Below are positions 25,321 through 39,463 of a stretch of DNA of 64,000 nt, one piece after another. How positions within the stretch are numbered: the stretch's first letter is position 1; each line of letters opens with the position of its first letter. A program made the translations under genes and the position numbers. Below the pieces are notes generated by a model. That model had not been told where the DNA came from, ran no database searches, and saw only the letters and a list, made by a program, of their open reading frames with translations. Origin of the DNA: Chrysopilus asiliformis (lineage: Eukaryota > Arthropoda > Insecta > Diptera > Rhagionidae); assembly GCA_964034945.1 (NCBI GenBank), contig OZ035962.1, positions 113,151,234 through 113,215,233 on the forward strand, given 5' to 3'.

Positions 25321-25669
25321 CCTGTTAACTAACGAACGGTTTGTATTAAAAATAATTTTTTTATTATAATAGCTCGCCTGATAATAGAATCGAATGATCG
25401 AGATCCTTACGGTAAATTTGTCTAGCTGGCGATTGTTCGAACAAAAACCATTTGTCTGTTCGATTCCTTTTTCAAGAGAGATGGGCAAAAAAAAAGCGCA
25501 GCGGATCACTCTTGGAGAAAATTTTCGATCGGTCAGTCGTGACCACAACTCGCGTTACGTCCTTCTTCGAGCAAAAAAAAAACAATTTTTCTCGAATGGA
25601 AAGGAAAAGGAACAGTAGGGAAATTCGGAAAGGATAAGTTTAGGGATTAAGGCAGGAACAAAGTGACGG

Positions 25670-25965
25670 GAATTTTGTAATGGGAGAAGGGAAGTGAAGG
25701 AGTTTTTGGACATAGTGAAAGGAAAGTGTGACGAAAAAGGGAAGTGAGGGAGTTTTTGGATAAGGAGAAAAGTGAGGGGAAAGTGTCACAGGAAAAGGGA
25801 AGTGAGGGAGTTTTTGGAGAGGAGAAAAGTGAAAGGAAATTTTGACGGGAGAAAGGAAGTGAAGGGAAGTGATGGAGTTTTGGACAGGAGAAAAGTGGAC
25901 GGAAATTGTGACGGGAGAAGGGAAGTGAGGGAGTTTCTGGACAAGGGAAAAGTGAAAAAGAAGTG
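25670..25965 (+). repeat. GA-rich minisatellite, about five 57-bp units
   Basis: Each unit runs GGGAAGTGAGGGAG-TTTTTGGA-caaggagaaaagtg-aggggaaa-gtgtgac, with point changes and small indels. The 57-bp length equals 19 codons; in one plus frame the units read REVREFLDRRKVKGNCDGR-like, but a TGA breaks that frame in the second unit (25745-25747) and there is no ATG in it. The GGGAAGTGA words are G-rich enough to matter for DNA structure. Confidence 0.85.
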
Positions 25966-25978
25966 TGACTGGAGCAGG

Positions 25979-26064
25979 ATGACGAGTGGAGCAAAGAAGG
26001 AAGAAGAAGAGAAGAAACCCTTTAAAACTTTAGTGGAGAGTCGCGGTCTACAACAATTTGCAAG
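25979..26064 (+). CDS. Possible first coding exon ending at a strong splice donor
   Basis: An ATG at 25979 opens a frame of 28 codons rich in Lys and Glu (KKEEEEKKPFK) that reaches CAAG|GTAAGT, a consensus 5' splice site with the intron starting at 26065. Without splicing the frame stops at once (TAA within the donor). Upstream, 25500-25620 is GC-richer and has TCAGTCGTG, initiator-like. Together these suggest, but do not prove, the 5' end of a host transcript. I cannot find a matching acceptor and second exon. Confidence 0.25.
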
Positions 26065-27288
26065 GTAAGTTTGCATTTAATCATGCTTGAATAAATTTAA
26101 CATATGAGAGAGATGTGATGGCTCCGGTGGTGGGGGTAGAGCATTGCGGAGTTGCGAGGGGGTGAAAGGTTGGCGTCAGTAATGGATCCGCCACCTACCC
26201 CTATACAGTAGTTTATCCGGCCCTTCTGGCCAAGATAGTTTCACCTTTTTTCCGTGGTCCAGATGGAGAGAGCTAGCCGAGCTCCTCTGGCCACCACTTT
26301 TCGTGCTTGGCACACATGTAAACTTTTTTAAACGAAATCCAACATAAACGAAATATAAGCTTTTAAAATCATGCGAAGCACGTAAATTATGCTACAAAGA
26401 TAAAAACACAAAAAAAATATCGCGAAAAGAGAAGGTTTTTTGACTTAAGACGTCCCGATATATAACGTTTTGTTATACGACTATAAACATTTGGTTTACG
26501 ACTTTTAATTTCGAAAAAAAAGAACTTTTTTTTAATTTTAAATCATAGGAAATTGTAATTTACTCCAAATGTGGCCTGGCCATGCATTAGATATTTTTAC
26601 TTTTTTCCATAAAAACAACACCTTATTATTACACGATAGTAATTAAATTTATTACACGATATTAATTAATTTCTTGGACGGAATTTTCATTTACTTAAGA
26701 TTGAAATTCGAAATTAAGTTATGAATCATTTTACACAATTACGCCTAATGATGAGATTTCATTTAGTCAAAACCAACATGAAATATTTGCCTTGAATAAA
26801 TCCGTAAGTCGTGTAGGCGAAGTTAATTTCGTTCTTGAAGAGGGCGATATCAGCCCGAAGAAATTTCATCCTCCAAATGCATTCTGGTAAGCTGGGTATC
26901 TTTACATATATATATATTTTACACACGAAGAACTTGATGGTGACATTCAGCCGGCTTCTGAAAGAGGAATGTATCTGAATGAAGTAGAATTTTGAGTGAC
27001 GTATATAAATAAAATTTTAGGAGCTTTAAATTTCTCAAAGATCTTCGAAACTTTATGCTAATTTTATGCAATAACAGCCGAAAAGCCAACATTTTGTTCG
27101 TAATTTAACGTTCGAACGACATAAACGAAAATTAATTAGCGAGTGTGAAATACAATTTTCAAACATTTTCAATAATCTGCATAGTACACTTCATTCTATC
27201 CTGTTTCTTTGGTTTCTTCTTGCTGTACAGGGTCCTCAAGCGGGACAGCTTGTATTATCTTTTGTACAAAAGTAGTTTATCCTGTAGG
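26065..27288. other. Stretch with a GC-rich island, no gene recognised
   Basis: 26118-26310 is markedly GC-rich (CTCCGGTGGTGGGGGTAG, GATCCGCCACCTACCCC, two CTCTGGCCA-like words) and looks like an old repeat or structured sequence, but I recognise no family. The rest is AT-rich. Confidence 0.35.
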
Positions 27289-27494
27289 GCTTAATTCAAG
27301 CAAAAATCCAATTTCCCGTCTTTTTTTTTATTTCTAAAGTTTTTCCAACATTTCTTCCCGATGAAATTATCCAGGATGTGAAGCGATGCTACTGCTCCTT
27401 CTGTTGATGATGACGTCACTTCCGTTGGTATAGTGGCACTATTTGTAGTGTTTTCCTTAGCTTGTGGCTTCTTTTCTTCCGGCGATAGTCAGAC
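27289..27494 (-). CDS. ATG-less open frame, possible exon
   Basis: A minus frame of about 65 codons has no ATG. It begins after a stop near 27500, reads LSPEEKKPQAKENTTNSAT and continues Ser/Thr-rich, then has a basic end (NFRNKKKDGK) and stops near 27289. Its middle is GC-richer than the flanks. The composition looks coding but no domain is recognised and the acceptor signal upstream is weak. Confidence 0.18.
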
Positions 27495-30129
27495 TACTAT
27501 GTCTTTGAAATCACAATACGACCAACAACTGACGACCAGCTACTGTCAACGGTAAGGACGAAAAATTGAGAGGGTTTTTTTTTTGAAGATGTTTCAAAAA
27601 TTCAAATTGCGGTAAGAAGGACACCGTTACTTGACATGAAAAGCGAAAAAATAATATAAATGTTAAAATAAGAGGATAACCTAACCAACGAGAAATACGA
27701 TTAGGTTATAAAATTCGAGGATATTGAATGAGTGTTGGTTGTGTCTGTACTGTTTCCTATATGAGAAAATAGCGTGTGGATAAAAAATTTTATACAGAAT
27801 GGATCTCAATGTATAGAAGGACGAAAATTTTCATAAATATTAAAATGTGCAAATTGTATTTATGAGCCCTTTGTAGGGCGCATAGAATTCGTATATCCTC
27901 TCATACCATAATTTGTTCGACTATTGCGGAAAAGCGTACGAGGATGGGATGAAAAGTTTCGGTCCTAAAAAGGGGAACACACGCTTTGCCGGAATATTTT
28001 CTTAATCCATTCGGTACCGTCAACATTTTTGTTCAGAGATGTAAACCAAAAGTTTTTTGAGGGTGGTTCGGTTTTGGTTCAAAAACTATTCAGAATCTTT
28101 TGATTCTAAAAATTCAAATTTGAACCGAACCGAACCAAATTTGTGTGGAAGCAGTACTAAAAAACCGCAATAGAGGCGTCGTGGATGATTAGGGGGAAGA
28201 GGGATTCGAAAAATTCCTTTATCTTCATTTTGGTATTTATGTTCAGAAAAGTGTTTTTTTGTTTTAGAAAATCGAGAAGAAAATAACTGAAAAATCTAAA
28301 CCAACGCGTTTTCAAAAGACCAAACTCGAAAAACAACGGACTGATTTAGCAGAAATTTTTTCCTCAGTGGGTTAACTCAGAAGTACGTGACAAAATGTGT
28401 TAAAATTTTGCACGGTTAAAACTTGGTTTATGAATGCTTATTAAGAGTTCGTCCTGGAACTTCTCACCTAACCTTCATACATACCAATAATGCTTCTTTT
28501 TGTCCTAGCCTTATCTGTATGTATATTTTTATAAAAGATAGACAACGATGAATAAGATACGAGAATTCGTCCGATCTTCATAACTGACTAAGAGCAAAGG
28601 ATGTTATTTTCCATATTCCCCAAGAAGGACAATTTGATATGATAATAGCAATCAAGCTCTGTCAGTCATATGGGTGGCTGAACGTTAATCCAACCGCAAG
28701 ACGTTTTCCTGAAAATCATCATCATTTTCATTATTATTATATCCTTGTAGTTGACTATATGAAACCAACGAATTTGTACTTGTATTATAGACATTCATAT
28801 ATCATGATCAAAATTTGAAAATTCTCTGAGATGGTAGCCTGAAGGGAAAATAAAATTTGAAGTGAATTTGAATACGCAATGATGGAAGGCTGCATGTGGG
28901 CTGTTTAATCCTTAAAAGTTAGAAGGTATTTTTTGTTCGAAGTTGAAATGTTTGATCGAAATTTTTAATCAAGAAAAAAAAACTTTTTTGGAACAATAAA
29001 AGTGGTGTTCTTTTGAGGACGGCACAAATTTTCATGGAAAATGGCAAGAAGCTAAGGTGTTAAATAAATGCAATACAATGAAAAGCTATAATGTCAACGT
29101 TTAACTAAACTTTTCTTAGAGAAAACATGTTTTTGTTAATAAAAAAGGTACGATTTTTTGACATCATCGCTTATCCATCGACACGAACTATGATCCACGC
29201 AATTCAAACATTAAAGATATTTCACCCGTAGATGTAGCAAAAACTCGAATTGTATTATGTGTTATCTTCAAATAAATACTTTGGTAAGTATTTTTCTAGA
29301 AAAAAATATAATAAATTGTAGACTGCGTTTTAATGTTAATTACAGCTATTAGTGTAACATCGTCCGAGATAAAAATCAGAATAAATTCACTTTCCATTTA
29401 TAAAAAGAGAGTAATTTCCGATGAAATCTAACTTTTGATGTTGATTTATTTCGATTTAGTTTACTTGTTACGAAATTAGATTGAAGTCGAAGTAAAAAAT
29501 TGAACCCGTCGTGAAACGAATTTTCATCACATTTCCAGACATGGAAGACTCCATAACTTATTCGCCATTTAGTAATTTGAAATCGCAACGAATTTCTTAT
29601 ACATATTTGTAACAGTGACATAATATTATTAAATGTTTTATTATTTTTTTTACATTCATATTGATTAAAAAATATTCTATACAAATTGTAAAATGGAGTG
29701 GTTTTTTTTTAAATTTAATAGCGGATAAAATATTTGACACATTTTTACCGGGAAAATTCAGTGATTTAAAAAATTGTCCTGAACAAGAGATCCCATAATT
29801 TCTGACAAATTTGATCTTTGAATTTCAAAATTAGGATTTTGAGGACATTTTAAGGATAACATTAAATTTGTTTCAACCATCCTAAGTTTTATGGAAACCT
29901 ACAATTCGGATTTTAGTACAAATAGTATAAAAAAGTAAACAAAAAAGTAAACGTATATATGTAGGTTTTTTTATTTAAAGATTTCAAGTAAAATGTTCAC
30001 AAACATTTAAATTGCCATCAATTTAATTTACTAGTATATTTGATCAAAAAAAAAATTTGTGGTAATTAAAAAAACATTCCCACGCGAAAAGACATCTTGA
30101 TAGATTTTTGATCAAATTCAATCTAAAAA
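27495..30129. other. AT-rich stretch, nothing recognised
   Basis: Frames such as 29376-29684 (minus) are low-complexity. No paired repeats seen. Confidence 0.4.
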
Positions 30130-30955
30130 TATCAGTTGTGGTCAACACAAAACTTTCTTCTACAAAATCTACGACCCTGCGCAATTTACGCTAGAGCCCT
30201 GTCGCGTTGTCAACCTAAGACGACCTCCCAATAAATTCTTGGTGTATTCAAAAATATCAAAAATGTACAAAATTTGAGATAACTTGAGAACGGTAAAAGA
30301 TATCAATTTACGGTAAATGGCAAAAATGTAGAAAATGTTAACGTCTTTAATTATTCTTTTAACTGATTTGTCGAAAAACCGTTAGTTTGCAAATTATTCG
30401 CAAAAATATGATTTTTTACATATTAATGAAAATATCTCGATAACGGTAAAAGATAACGGATAACGGTAAAAGACAAAATTGTGCAGAATGCCATTCTCAT
30501 TAATTCACTTCATACATTCAGTCAGCAAAAACCCGTTAGTTTTCGAGATAATCGCAAAAAACTGTTTTTTTGGAAATAACGGTTTATCTCGATAACAGGT
30601 GGAGATATCGAGTTATAGTTAAAGACAAAAGTGTGGGAAATTTTATTTTCTCCAAGTTTTGTCATACTTAAGGCCACTAAAAAACGCGTAGTTTGGGAGT
30701 AAATCGAGAAAAACGAAATTACGATTTTTGAAAAACCGCCATTTTGGATACTTCCGGTTAACGGATTTCCACCAAAAGTTGATAGGATCGTCCCATTTCA
30801 GGACCCAACATGCCTATAAAATTTCATGGCGCTAGCTCTATTAGTTTTTGAGAAATCTTGTACACAGACTGACAGACTGACAGACTGACAGACAGACTGA
30901 CAGACAGACTGACAGACTGACAGACTGACAGACTGACAGACTGACAGACAGAAAG
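30130..30955 (+). repeat. Dispersed repeat family F3, longest copy, with GACTGACA microsatellite
   Basis: Starts 'atcagttgtggtcaacacaaaac' and carries repeated 'cgataacggtaaaagataac' blocks, 'gttagttttcgagataatcg' and 'aaaagttgatagg'. It then runs through 'tttcatggcgctagctctat' into a CAGACTGA microsatellite at about 30866-30953. A GC-richer piece (30165-30240) looks inserted. The short frame on minus across the microsatellite is an artefact of the repeat. Confidence 0.6.
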
Positions 30956-33900
30956 ACATTTTTTAAATATGACTCCAATCGACTCAGGAGTGATCGGGAA
31001 ATGTTTTTTAGGCAAAATTAAGAGGTCGAAATTTTTCATGAATACAATACTTTATTATACTCCGTAGAAGAAAGTAAAAACACACTCACAAATGGGTAAA
31101 ATACGTTCCTTTATGATGGGACAATTTATGTAATTCATGATTATTGTAAATAGATTGCACCTGAGATTGTTTTCAACTGCGAATTGTAGTGTTATTTAAC
31201 TTTATTGGAATATTCAAAGAGATTCCATCGATTCAATATTTAAAGGTGACACCCACTTCCAAGCTATAAAGTTAACGTCATTCTAAAGTCTCATAACGAA
31301 CGCGAAAAGCACATGGCATCGTCAAGTTAACTTGGCCCGATGAACTTCTTCCTTCCACATTTGTCGATAGAAACCACCTCAAAAAGGTTGATCTTGTAAC
31401 CGAGAAAATATCATTACTTTATTTCTATGATAGGGCAGATCGAAGTAAATACAAACATGAGGTTTCAGATTAGCAAATTGTGAGAAATCCTCGGAAACAT
31501 TTAATGGATTTTGACTTTTAACAGCGATTTCGCAAGTGTGCAGTTGGCACAGTGCGTAGACTGGCTGAAGTATTTTCGTTTCCAAGATGTTTTGCCGGTT
31601 TCGAGAAAAGGAGAAAAATATTTCGAGAAAATCGGGAAAAAAGCCAAATAGATGTCCAAATTTTTCATAAATCTCAGATTTTCTTTAATAACCCCTTACC
31701 TTAAGATTCAACTTTAAAATATAAGCTTGAATAAAACATTTTTTTAAACAAACTTAATTGTCATATCTCATTTTAAATTCACTATGTTTGAATGATAAAT
31801 TTTACCCACTTCTCATTTAAAGAAAAAACATTTTGATTAAAAATATGCGATACACTAACGAAATGTCTACAATGATGGTATGATATTATGCTGCTAGCTA
31901 AATTAAAAAGCATAAAAGAGCATTTATTGAGCCTTCGATAGGAAAACGTGAGGTTGCGCCCATCTCAATTGATCACAGCATAAAACTGGAGTTGCATCTT
32001 CTCTTCTATTCAAACTGAAATAAAAATGACTTGGCTTTTTCTTTATGCAGGAATTCCGCACCGTAAACTTCAATTCAAATCGAAACTTTTGTGAAAAAAT
32101 TGAGAAAAACGAACGAAAATTCGTTCCGTTGTACTCAAAAGTGTTATATAATTAAATTTGTTAACATTTGTTTATTTCATTTTGAATCTATTCTGAATAT
32201 TGATTTTTTTTTCTTAGCTATTACTGCTGTTGTTATTATTATTACTATAATTTTTGCGATTTTTGTTACCATAATTTATTCTTGAGTCAATTATTGACTG
32301 TTTGCCCGTATCGGATTTTTGGGTTGGAACCTGGTATTTAACCTACACATGAAAGGTATTTTGTATATGCATTTAGTTTTTGCTATTTAAATTTTTTTTG
32401 TATTAATCGGTATGTCGAATGCCTTTTTAATACAAGATAAACATAATTGAATATTATTTAAAATCAATTTATGTAACTATTAGCACGATATTAGTACAAT
32501 TTAAGGTCAATAATTTTCCAATTTTCCGATCAAATGGCGGAAAAATTAAATAATATTCCATACAAGTTGTAAAACGGAGATCTATTTGATTTGAAAGTAA
32601 TATTTAGAAAAGAAAACCACAAATAATTTGTTTTCCATCCTAGGGTGTGGATTCGCATTCTATGATAACCGAAATGATAAAGTTTTTCCGTGAAAAGTGT
32701 GATCGCAGGCGCACATCGCTTTAGTTAGTATGTAGAATGACAGTAAAGTGGTAGTAAAAAACAGTAAAAAACTCAAACTAATTCAAATAGGTGAACAAAT
32801 GGCAGAAAAGAAATTCTTACTAATGCAATTGGGTTTCACAATCTCGAAATTTCCATATTTGACGTTTGCGTAAGTTTACGAGGTTGTTTCCACACCAAAA
32901 TCGTCGTGTAAACTTACGTAAGCGTAAAATATTTCACATACAAATTTTGACAATTAATTTACGAGGTGGTAAACTTTCGTGGTTTACACTGTTTACGAGG
33001 CATTTCCGAGATTCCATGAATACCCTTATTCTCTATATATGCATACATACTCATCCGAATGTCCTTCTATTTTATATTTATCACCACCTCTAATCAAAAA
33101 AAAAAAAATCAAAAGACCAATTTTTTACTATCAGCTTGTGTCGTTTTTGAATTACTTCTTCTTCAAAATGACCTTAATTAGAAACAACAATAATTATTGA
33201 GTTTTTCTCAAAATTACAGTTTGTGGTGAAAACAAAACACGTAACTTAATTGAGTGGGTTTAAGGTATTAAAAATTTTCCGAGGACATTTAACTAGCATT
33301 TACTAACAAAAATACTTTGTATGAAAAATATGATTAAGATAATTCATTAAATTATTTATAGTAAATTACATCTTTTGTTGCGAATAAATCAAAGACCATG
33401 AAGATATTAATGGAAAACTTTACAACCATAATATAATAAAATCAGAATCATAAAATTTATGGTGAATTTCTCAGCCCACCAACAAGCTAGATTTTAATTA
33501 ACAAAAATTGAATGAGATTCTGTTGATTTACTGTTAATAAAAACACCATAGATCAAGTGTTACCTTTTCTTAAATGAAGATCCAATGTTGGCAATTAAGA
33601 TCTAATTTAGCATTGCTGTGGCTAAACTCACTGAATTTTTGGCTTAATCAGTGTTTTCGCTTTGCTTTTCTATAGTTTAGTATAGTGTAGTGTTGCAGCT
33701 ATCTGGGAGATGCTTAAGTGTTGAACATTTCAGGTAAATAATCTTTAGTGCTGTTGGAATGGTTGCACTGAAATTGTGCCGGAACGATGTCTTAAGATGC
33801 ACAAGAAAGAAGATTATCTCAGTGACTTTCAATTACATAATGAGATGCCGCCACTGAAGGTGAATTTATGGTGACCATAGATAACATAAAGTAACCAAAT

Positions 33901-36900
33901 AAACAACCTCTGAGAATTAAAAAATGTCTCGGCTATGCAGATTCATTTTGAGATGGCCATCTTTTGTAACTACTTTTGAAAAACTCATCCGCAGCCGATC
34001 CAATTTCGTTGTTGTATTAAAAATTTAATTTTTGTTTGAAAAAAAAAAGTTTTTTTTGAGCTGAAATGCAAATTTTCTCAGATATTGGATCATAGTTGCA
34101 CGGCATCTACTAATTTTACCCAACATAATTACAATGGGACAAGTTTTGTCTCAGGACGGTTAAATTTTGTCGTAATTTTATTTCGTTTAAGCATGAATGC
34201 TTCAATTTTTTATCTGAGAGACCATGTAATTAGGCTTTAAGAAAATTGGTTGTGTTGCGACCAACAGGTTGACAAGACCAATTAGCAAAATTATTTTAAT
34301 TCTTTCATGTGTTTACAAATATTTCCATTGGTAAATATAAAGTCTAACAATGGACGTTCATACGAATAATAAAAAATTGTTTTTAATTTTTGGCGATTTT
34401 TTTAATTATTGAAGTCGAAGACGTAACTTAGGAAAGCATGGTGAGGGGGGTTCAAGGTCCTCCTAACGTTGATTTCCTACGAAGTTTTCTTAAAATTGTC
34501 CCAACACTTTTGAAAAGTTTTAAAATTTTTGTTCTCCCAAAATGTGCTTAACTTTTCGTAGAAAACCCACAAAAAAATCTGGGGGGTGTGGGGCACAGAA
34601 AAATAGTTGACGGGTGAAGTTGGGAGGATGGGAGGAATATTTCTAGTTACATTATTGATTAAAGCTTATAACGATCTGTCGTTGCGATTTCGATGAAAGG
34701 GTTTGAACGTAAGGAGCGAATTCGGACAAATCTTTTGCCTTCCTGGAGGATACTGTATAGACACAGACAGGAAAGTTTTTACAACCTGATTTTAAAAGAA
34801 AATTTTGTGCTGTTCGAATTAGATATTTATATAAGTATTTATTTATTTTAGTAACACTAATTTCAAAGCTTTCATGCAGCAAGGGAAATTCGAATTCGAA
34901 TTGGTTGGTATAGAATTTAGATTTCACCCCTATTTTTTTTTATTATCGAGAGTGCTATGAATTCTTCTTTACAATGGCCGTAATTTACCATTAATTTCGT
35001 CAAAATGATGCAATTTATGACATTAAGAGAGAACAATTCAGTCTAAATGACCTTCTTGATCGTTATTTGTCTAGCCTTACACTGAATAACTTCTTTTTCT
35101 TCGTCGAGTTCGGCATGTTCAGCCATCATCATCATCGTCAAATGGGAGTGTTACAAATTCGTGTCTTATGTCTAACGTTGTGATGAAGATGGTACTAACA
35201 GTAAGAAGGTCTAGTGTACAAAATATAGTCAATGTGGCAGAAAACATAAAAATCCATCTCACATCAATGCCCTGCCGGTTGCATTTTTTCCACACTGTTG
35301 ATTTCGATTAGACGCTATTTTTACCATAAAATCTACGCATCAAGGCCATTAAAATAGAATTTTGGTGTACAATGCTGTACTGTGGCAGATAAATGTCAAA
35401 CATGCCTAATAACCTTTTTGTCTGGAAAATATGTTTGTGCCGAACCTAAAACCTGAACCTAAAATCTACCTCCAAATGTTGGTTAGCACGATAGAATTCC
35501 GGCGGATGTGAATGAAGTCTCTGGGTCTAACCGCACACACATCAAAATTACCAACAACAAATATTTATACCGAAACCAAAATTCAACCTAATGTGATGAC
35601 AGTAAATTTCGTGTAAGATGAATGAATCTTGATTGTTTGACTTTGAGACCTGGTGAGTGACACGAAAAATGATACGAAAAACTCTCAATTATAGCACAAT
35701 ATTATTTTTATTCAGTTGAACCTGTTTTTTTTAACATGCCTAAATCACCGGTAAAAACACGGTATAAGACAAGGTCGCCACAAAAAGGTTAATGCCACCA
35801 TCACTGGGTTAAAACAACAGAGTTGGATTTTTTTTTATTTCCATGAAATGCGATTAATTGAAAATCGTGCAGTGTTAAAATTCAATTATACTCAATAAGT
35901 GTTTAAATTACCCTCAATATAAGTAATGGGTAAAATTAAAATCATGGAATTTCGACTGATTTTGAGGCGTTTGTTGTGGGTCTTTTGAAGGGGGATGAAT
36001 TTTCTAATAAACCAATCCCTCGTTAGATTTTCAGGTCAGTGTTGCACCAAACCTAGTATTGCGTTTATATCGATTATTTTTAGTTTTTGGTACAAAAAGA
36101 CCTTTTGATATACATCCGCCCACAGAGAGAAAGAGAGAGAGAGGGTAGTCCTGCACCACCGACAGTGCATCATCAACGATGTGAAACTCTCGGAAGTCAA
36201 GAAAATCCCATCTATTGTCCAAAAAGATAGCTAAACACTTAAAATTCACCGGTATTTTAATTACTTTGTTAATGTTGCGTATAATTGAAATCGGCACTTT
36301 TATTATCTGTTAACGTATGGACAGGTGATGTCATGGAGGCAGGTGTAAAAGGCAAGAGAATTGCTATTCAACAAATTCTTTTGATTGATGATGGCATAAA
36401 ATCCATTTTAGATTTTTTTTAATCTTTCCGATGAACATTTGTTTAAGAATAGGAAGTCAATGGATTGCAAATTAACTACCTAATTTTTGTCATTTCTTTC
36501 TATTTATTTTGTTAGTTAGCATTGTTTAATTTGCGACAAGGCTATTTAGTAAAAATGTTGGTGGCAATTCAAATATATCATCTCCGAGGCGTTAAGACCA
36601 AATTAAGACGTTAGTGACTCCTGTTAAAATGCCGTGAAAATTTATGTTGTGAATGTATTTGATTATGAGAAATTATTATGTCACTAGTTGGTCGCTTTTA
36701 CATATGTACAATGCCTGATGACAAAATTGGTGATTTTTTTTTCATTTAATGATGCTTGGCTAAAGAAAATAAAAAGTTTTAGATTTTTAACGGCAATTCT
36801 ATATCACTATTTAGTGTTTAACCATTGAACCATTTCTGATTCATGATTTTTACTCTATATCTTTATACAGACCTATTCCGGTGAAGGGACGAGGGCAGGC

Positions 36901-37290
36901 AGTGGAAGACGCAGCGGCTCCAGGCGCTGCAATTTCGCAAATTCTTGCCTGCCGTATATTTATCGTAAAACACACCTTAACCACCTAACGGTGATATTAT
37001 ACCTTTTATACATAATCAAACCTACCATGATGAATATAAGTGGGTATATTGTTGAAAGTTTTTATGCAAAAACATTTGAAAACTCGAGAACTAATTGTAA
37101 AAATATTTAAGATATAGCTCTATCCTTTCGATAGTTATGGTATTTACGGACGGACAGACAGGCGGTTATTAAAATCTTTTGTAATATCAAAAAACTCTAC
37201 TAAACCTAATATACTACTATATGGTTTTCATTTAGACAATAAAAATTATGTTTATCATCCAATATCACTTAGGGCGGCAACTTACACTAT
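30956..37290. other. AT-rich stretch, no gene recognised
   Basis: Small items only: a GCGTAAGTTTAC / GTAAACTTACG hairpin near 32870-32925, a GA run at 36124-36143 and an F3-like GGACGGACAGACAGG spot at 37148. Frames such as 34652-34927 and 36031-36297 (minus) have no family motif. Confidence 0.4.
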
Positions 37291-37790
37291 CAGGGTATTC
37301 ACAGTCCTCTTTTAATTTTCGGTATTCGGTGTTTTCGGTAATATTAAAAGACTGAAAATATTCTGCTGTGAACATCCCACAGCACAGATTTGAGAACAGC
37401 GCTTTTATTGGATACGTGACCAAATCATGAACTGCGAATTTGATTGTAAAATATGTCACATACCTTTAAATCCATGTTTGATGTATTCTCTTGAATTTCT
37501 ATTGTGACAACGGCTATCAAAATTGAAAAAATTTGCAGTCCGATGAGATTAACAAAAAACCAGCGAGAAAATTTGACAACTAAAAACATTACTAGCGCCA
37601 CTCGCGGTTGATTCTTGATACCGAATAACCGGGCCGGAAAACACGACTCAAGGCATGTCTACAATTACCGAATCCGGTAATTCATTTTTACATGAACCAA
37701 ATTACCGTCTCGGTAAAAATCTGTTAAATTTGACTGAATTACCAAACGGTAAATTTACTCGCAATTTAAAAGAGGACTGTGAATACCCTG
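37291..37790 (-). mobile_element. hAT-like 500-bp MITE, copy 2, intact
   Basis: Both ends are CAGGGTATTCACAGTCCTCT and its inverse, continuing to about 25 bp of TIR. The body is the inverse of the 4373-5764 copy without its insertion, and the length is exactly 500 bp. CAGGG termini point to hAT. The flanks TACACTAT and TATATTTT agree at only five of eight positions, so the target duplication is decayed or absent. No coding capacity. Confidence 0.85.
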
Positions 37791-39463
37791 TATATTTTTT
37801 TTCATACATAATTGTAATGATTTAAATTATACTTTAATATGTTAGGTGTCAAAACTTTTATTTAATCATTTTTTAATAGCTCGGACCTAGTATTACTTAT
37901 TAAAATCCCAGGTAAAAACTTGGTTAGCATAAGACGACAATTGTACGAAAGATATTTTGCATGTCATATGGTTAGCGGTTGATGTTTTTTTCACTACTTA
38001 GTGATACTTAATTGCTAGTAAAACATCAAAAATCAGTTTAAAAAAAAAAATTTCAACATTAACATGTAACATTTTTAAAATGTTTTCTTCGTTTTTGTAA
38101 TTTCATGTTAAAGTTTTCGTCACCTGCTATTGCAATGTATGTTTTCATTAAAGAACAAGCATTTCTCAGTTCGTAAACTTGGTCGACAGTTGTAACTTTC
38201 TCATGTTTTAAAAATATTGTTAAATAGATTCAATCAAACTAATTAAAAACAATTCACAAAATTGTGCTTTGTTATAAATTCAATGGAATCCATGAGACAC
38301 ACCTTAATTCAAATTGATTGCATTTGCAGAAAATTAAATTCCTTTAGTATTTTATAGAAAAAATCACAAAAAGAGACGGAAAAAATTTGGTTTTTTCATT
38401 CCCATCGGTTGGTATCATTTTTTTCACTGATTTAGTCCTCAAGTTTTATTATTTTTGTACTTTCGCTGATCCTCCTTTTTGTTTTAAATAAAGTTCGACA
38501 GAAAGTTTTCTCTACTGCTTCCGAAACGGAAAACCTTTTTTTTCGAGATATTCACGGGACATAGTTGAGGAGAAGATGAGAAAAAAGAAAAAAAAGAAAA
38601 GCGTACTACAAGATAGATAAAAGTTTTTCAGTTCGGCAGAATCAAATAATCCGATGGGTTGAATTCTTCTACTTTAGGTTTGTTAATGAAATGTTCGTAA
38701 AACTTTTTCGTTTGATAAGAGAAAGCATAAAGTATAGCAAAAGAGACGAAATAAATAACACAAAAAATGAACGAAAAAACGATTTAAAAGTTTGGCAAAA
38801 AAGAGGAAAAACTATTTCTTGAGTATTGCAAAAGTAGATACCTTCATCATGGATGGCATCAAATTAAAAGCAATTATCCTTTAAACTATTCTTTGGAATT
38901 GCCATTTATTTATTTTGGTATGTATTTAACTACGTAAATAAAATTAATTTCCTAGAAATGAAATGGAAAATGCAGTTCCATGGAAATGTTTTCATGAAAC
39001 GTGGATTTATAAACTGATTGTGAGAATATTATTATAGGCAATAGAATTTTTTCCAAAAAATAAGTTTACATTTTTTTTCCTTGAAAAACTGCATGGAAAA
39101 TATTTTTAAAATTTTTTTTGATAATAACGAAGATAATGAAAAAGATTCTAAGAAAGCTTTTATTTAAGAAATGTACTAAAGGGGAAAAATTTTTTTAGGC
39201 TGTGTATTAAAATTAAAAGCGAGACAAACATTTTTCATAACACATGCATCGAAAATATGTCTTTCGATGCCTCCGTAGCGGGACGAAAGTTGCGTTTTCG
39301 GCCCTAGGGGCGAAAGTGCGAACAGCTTACCGAAAGTGTGCTTCCGCGACGTGTTTCTCGTACTACAGAATACAGAAGACAAATTTCATAGGCAGAAAAC
39401 ACTAGAGTAAGCAGTACAGCCATATATACTTCTAACAGAAAATTTATGAATCAAACTGAACGA
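37791..39463. other. AT-rich stretch, nothing recognised
   Basis: A GC-richer patch at 39255-39365 has three CGAAAGT words but no identified role. Confidence 0.4.

Noticed and set aside
30824..31039. 71-codon minus frame with repeated SLSVCQSV
   Set aside because: Translation of the GACTGACA microsatellite; no independent coding signal.
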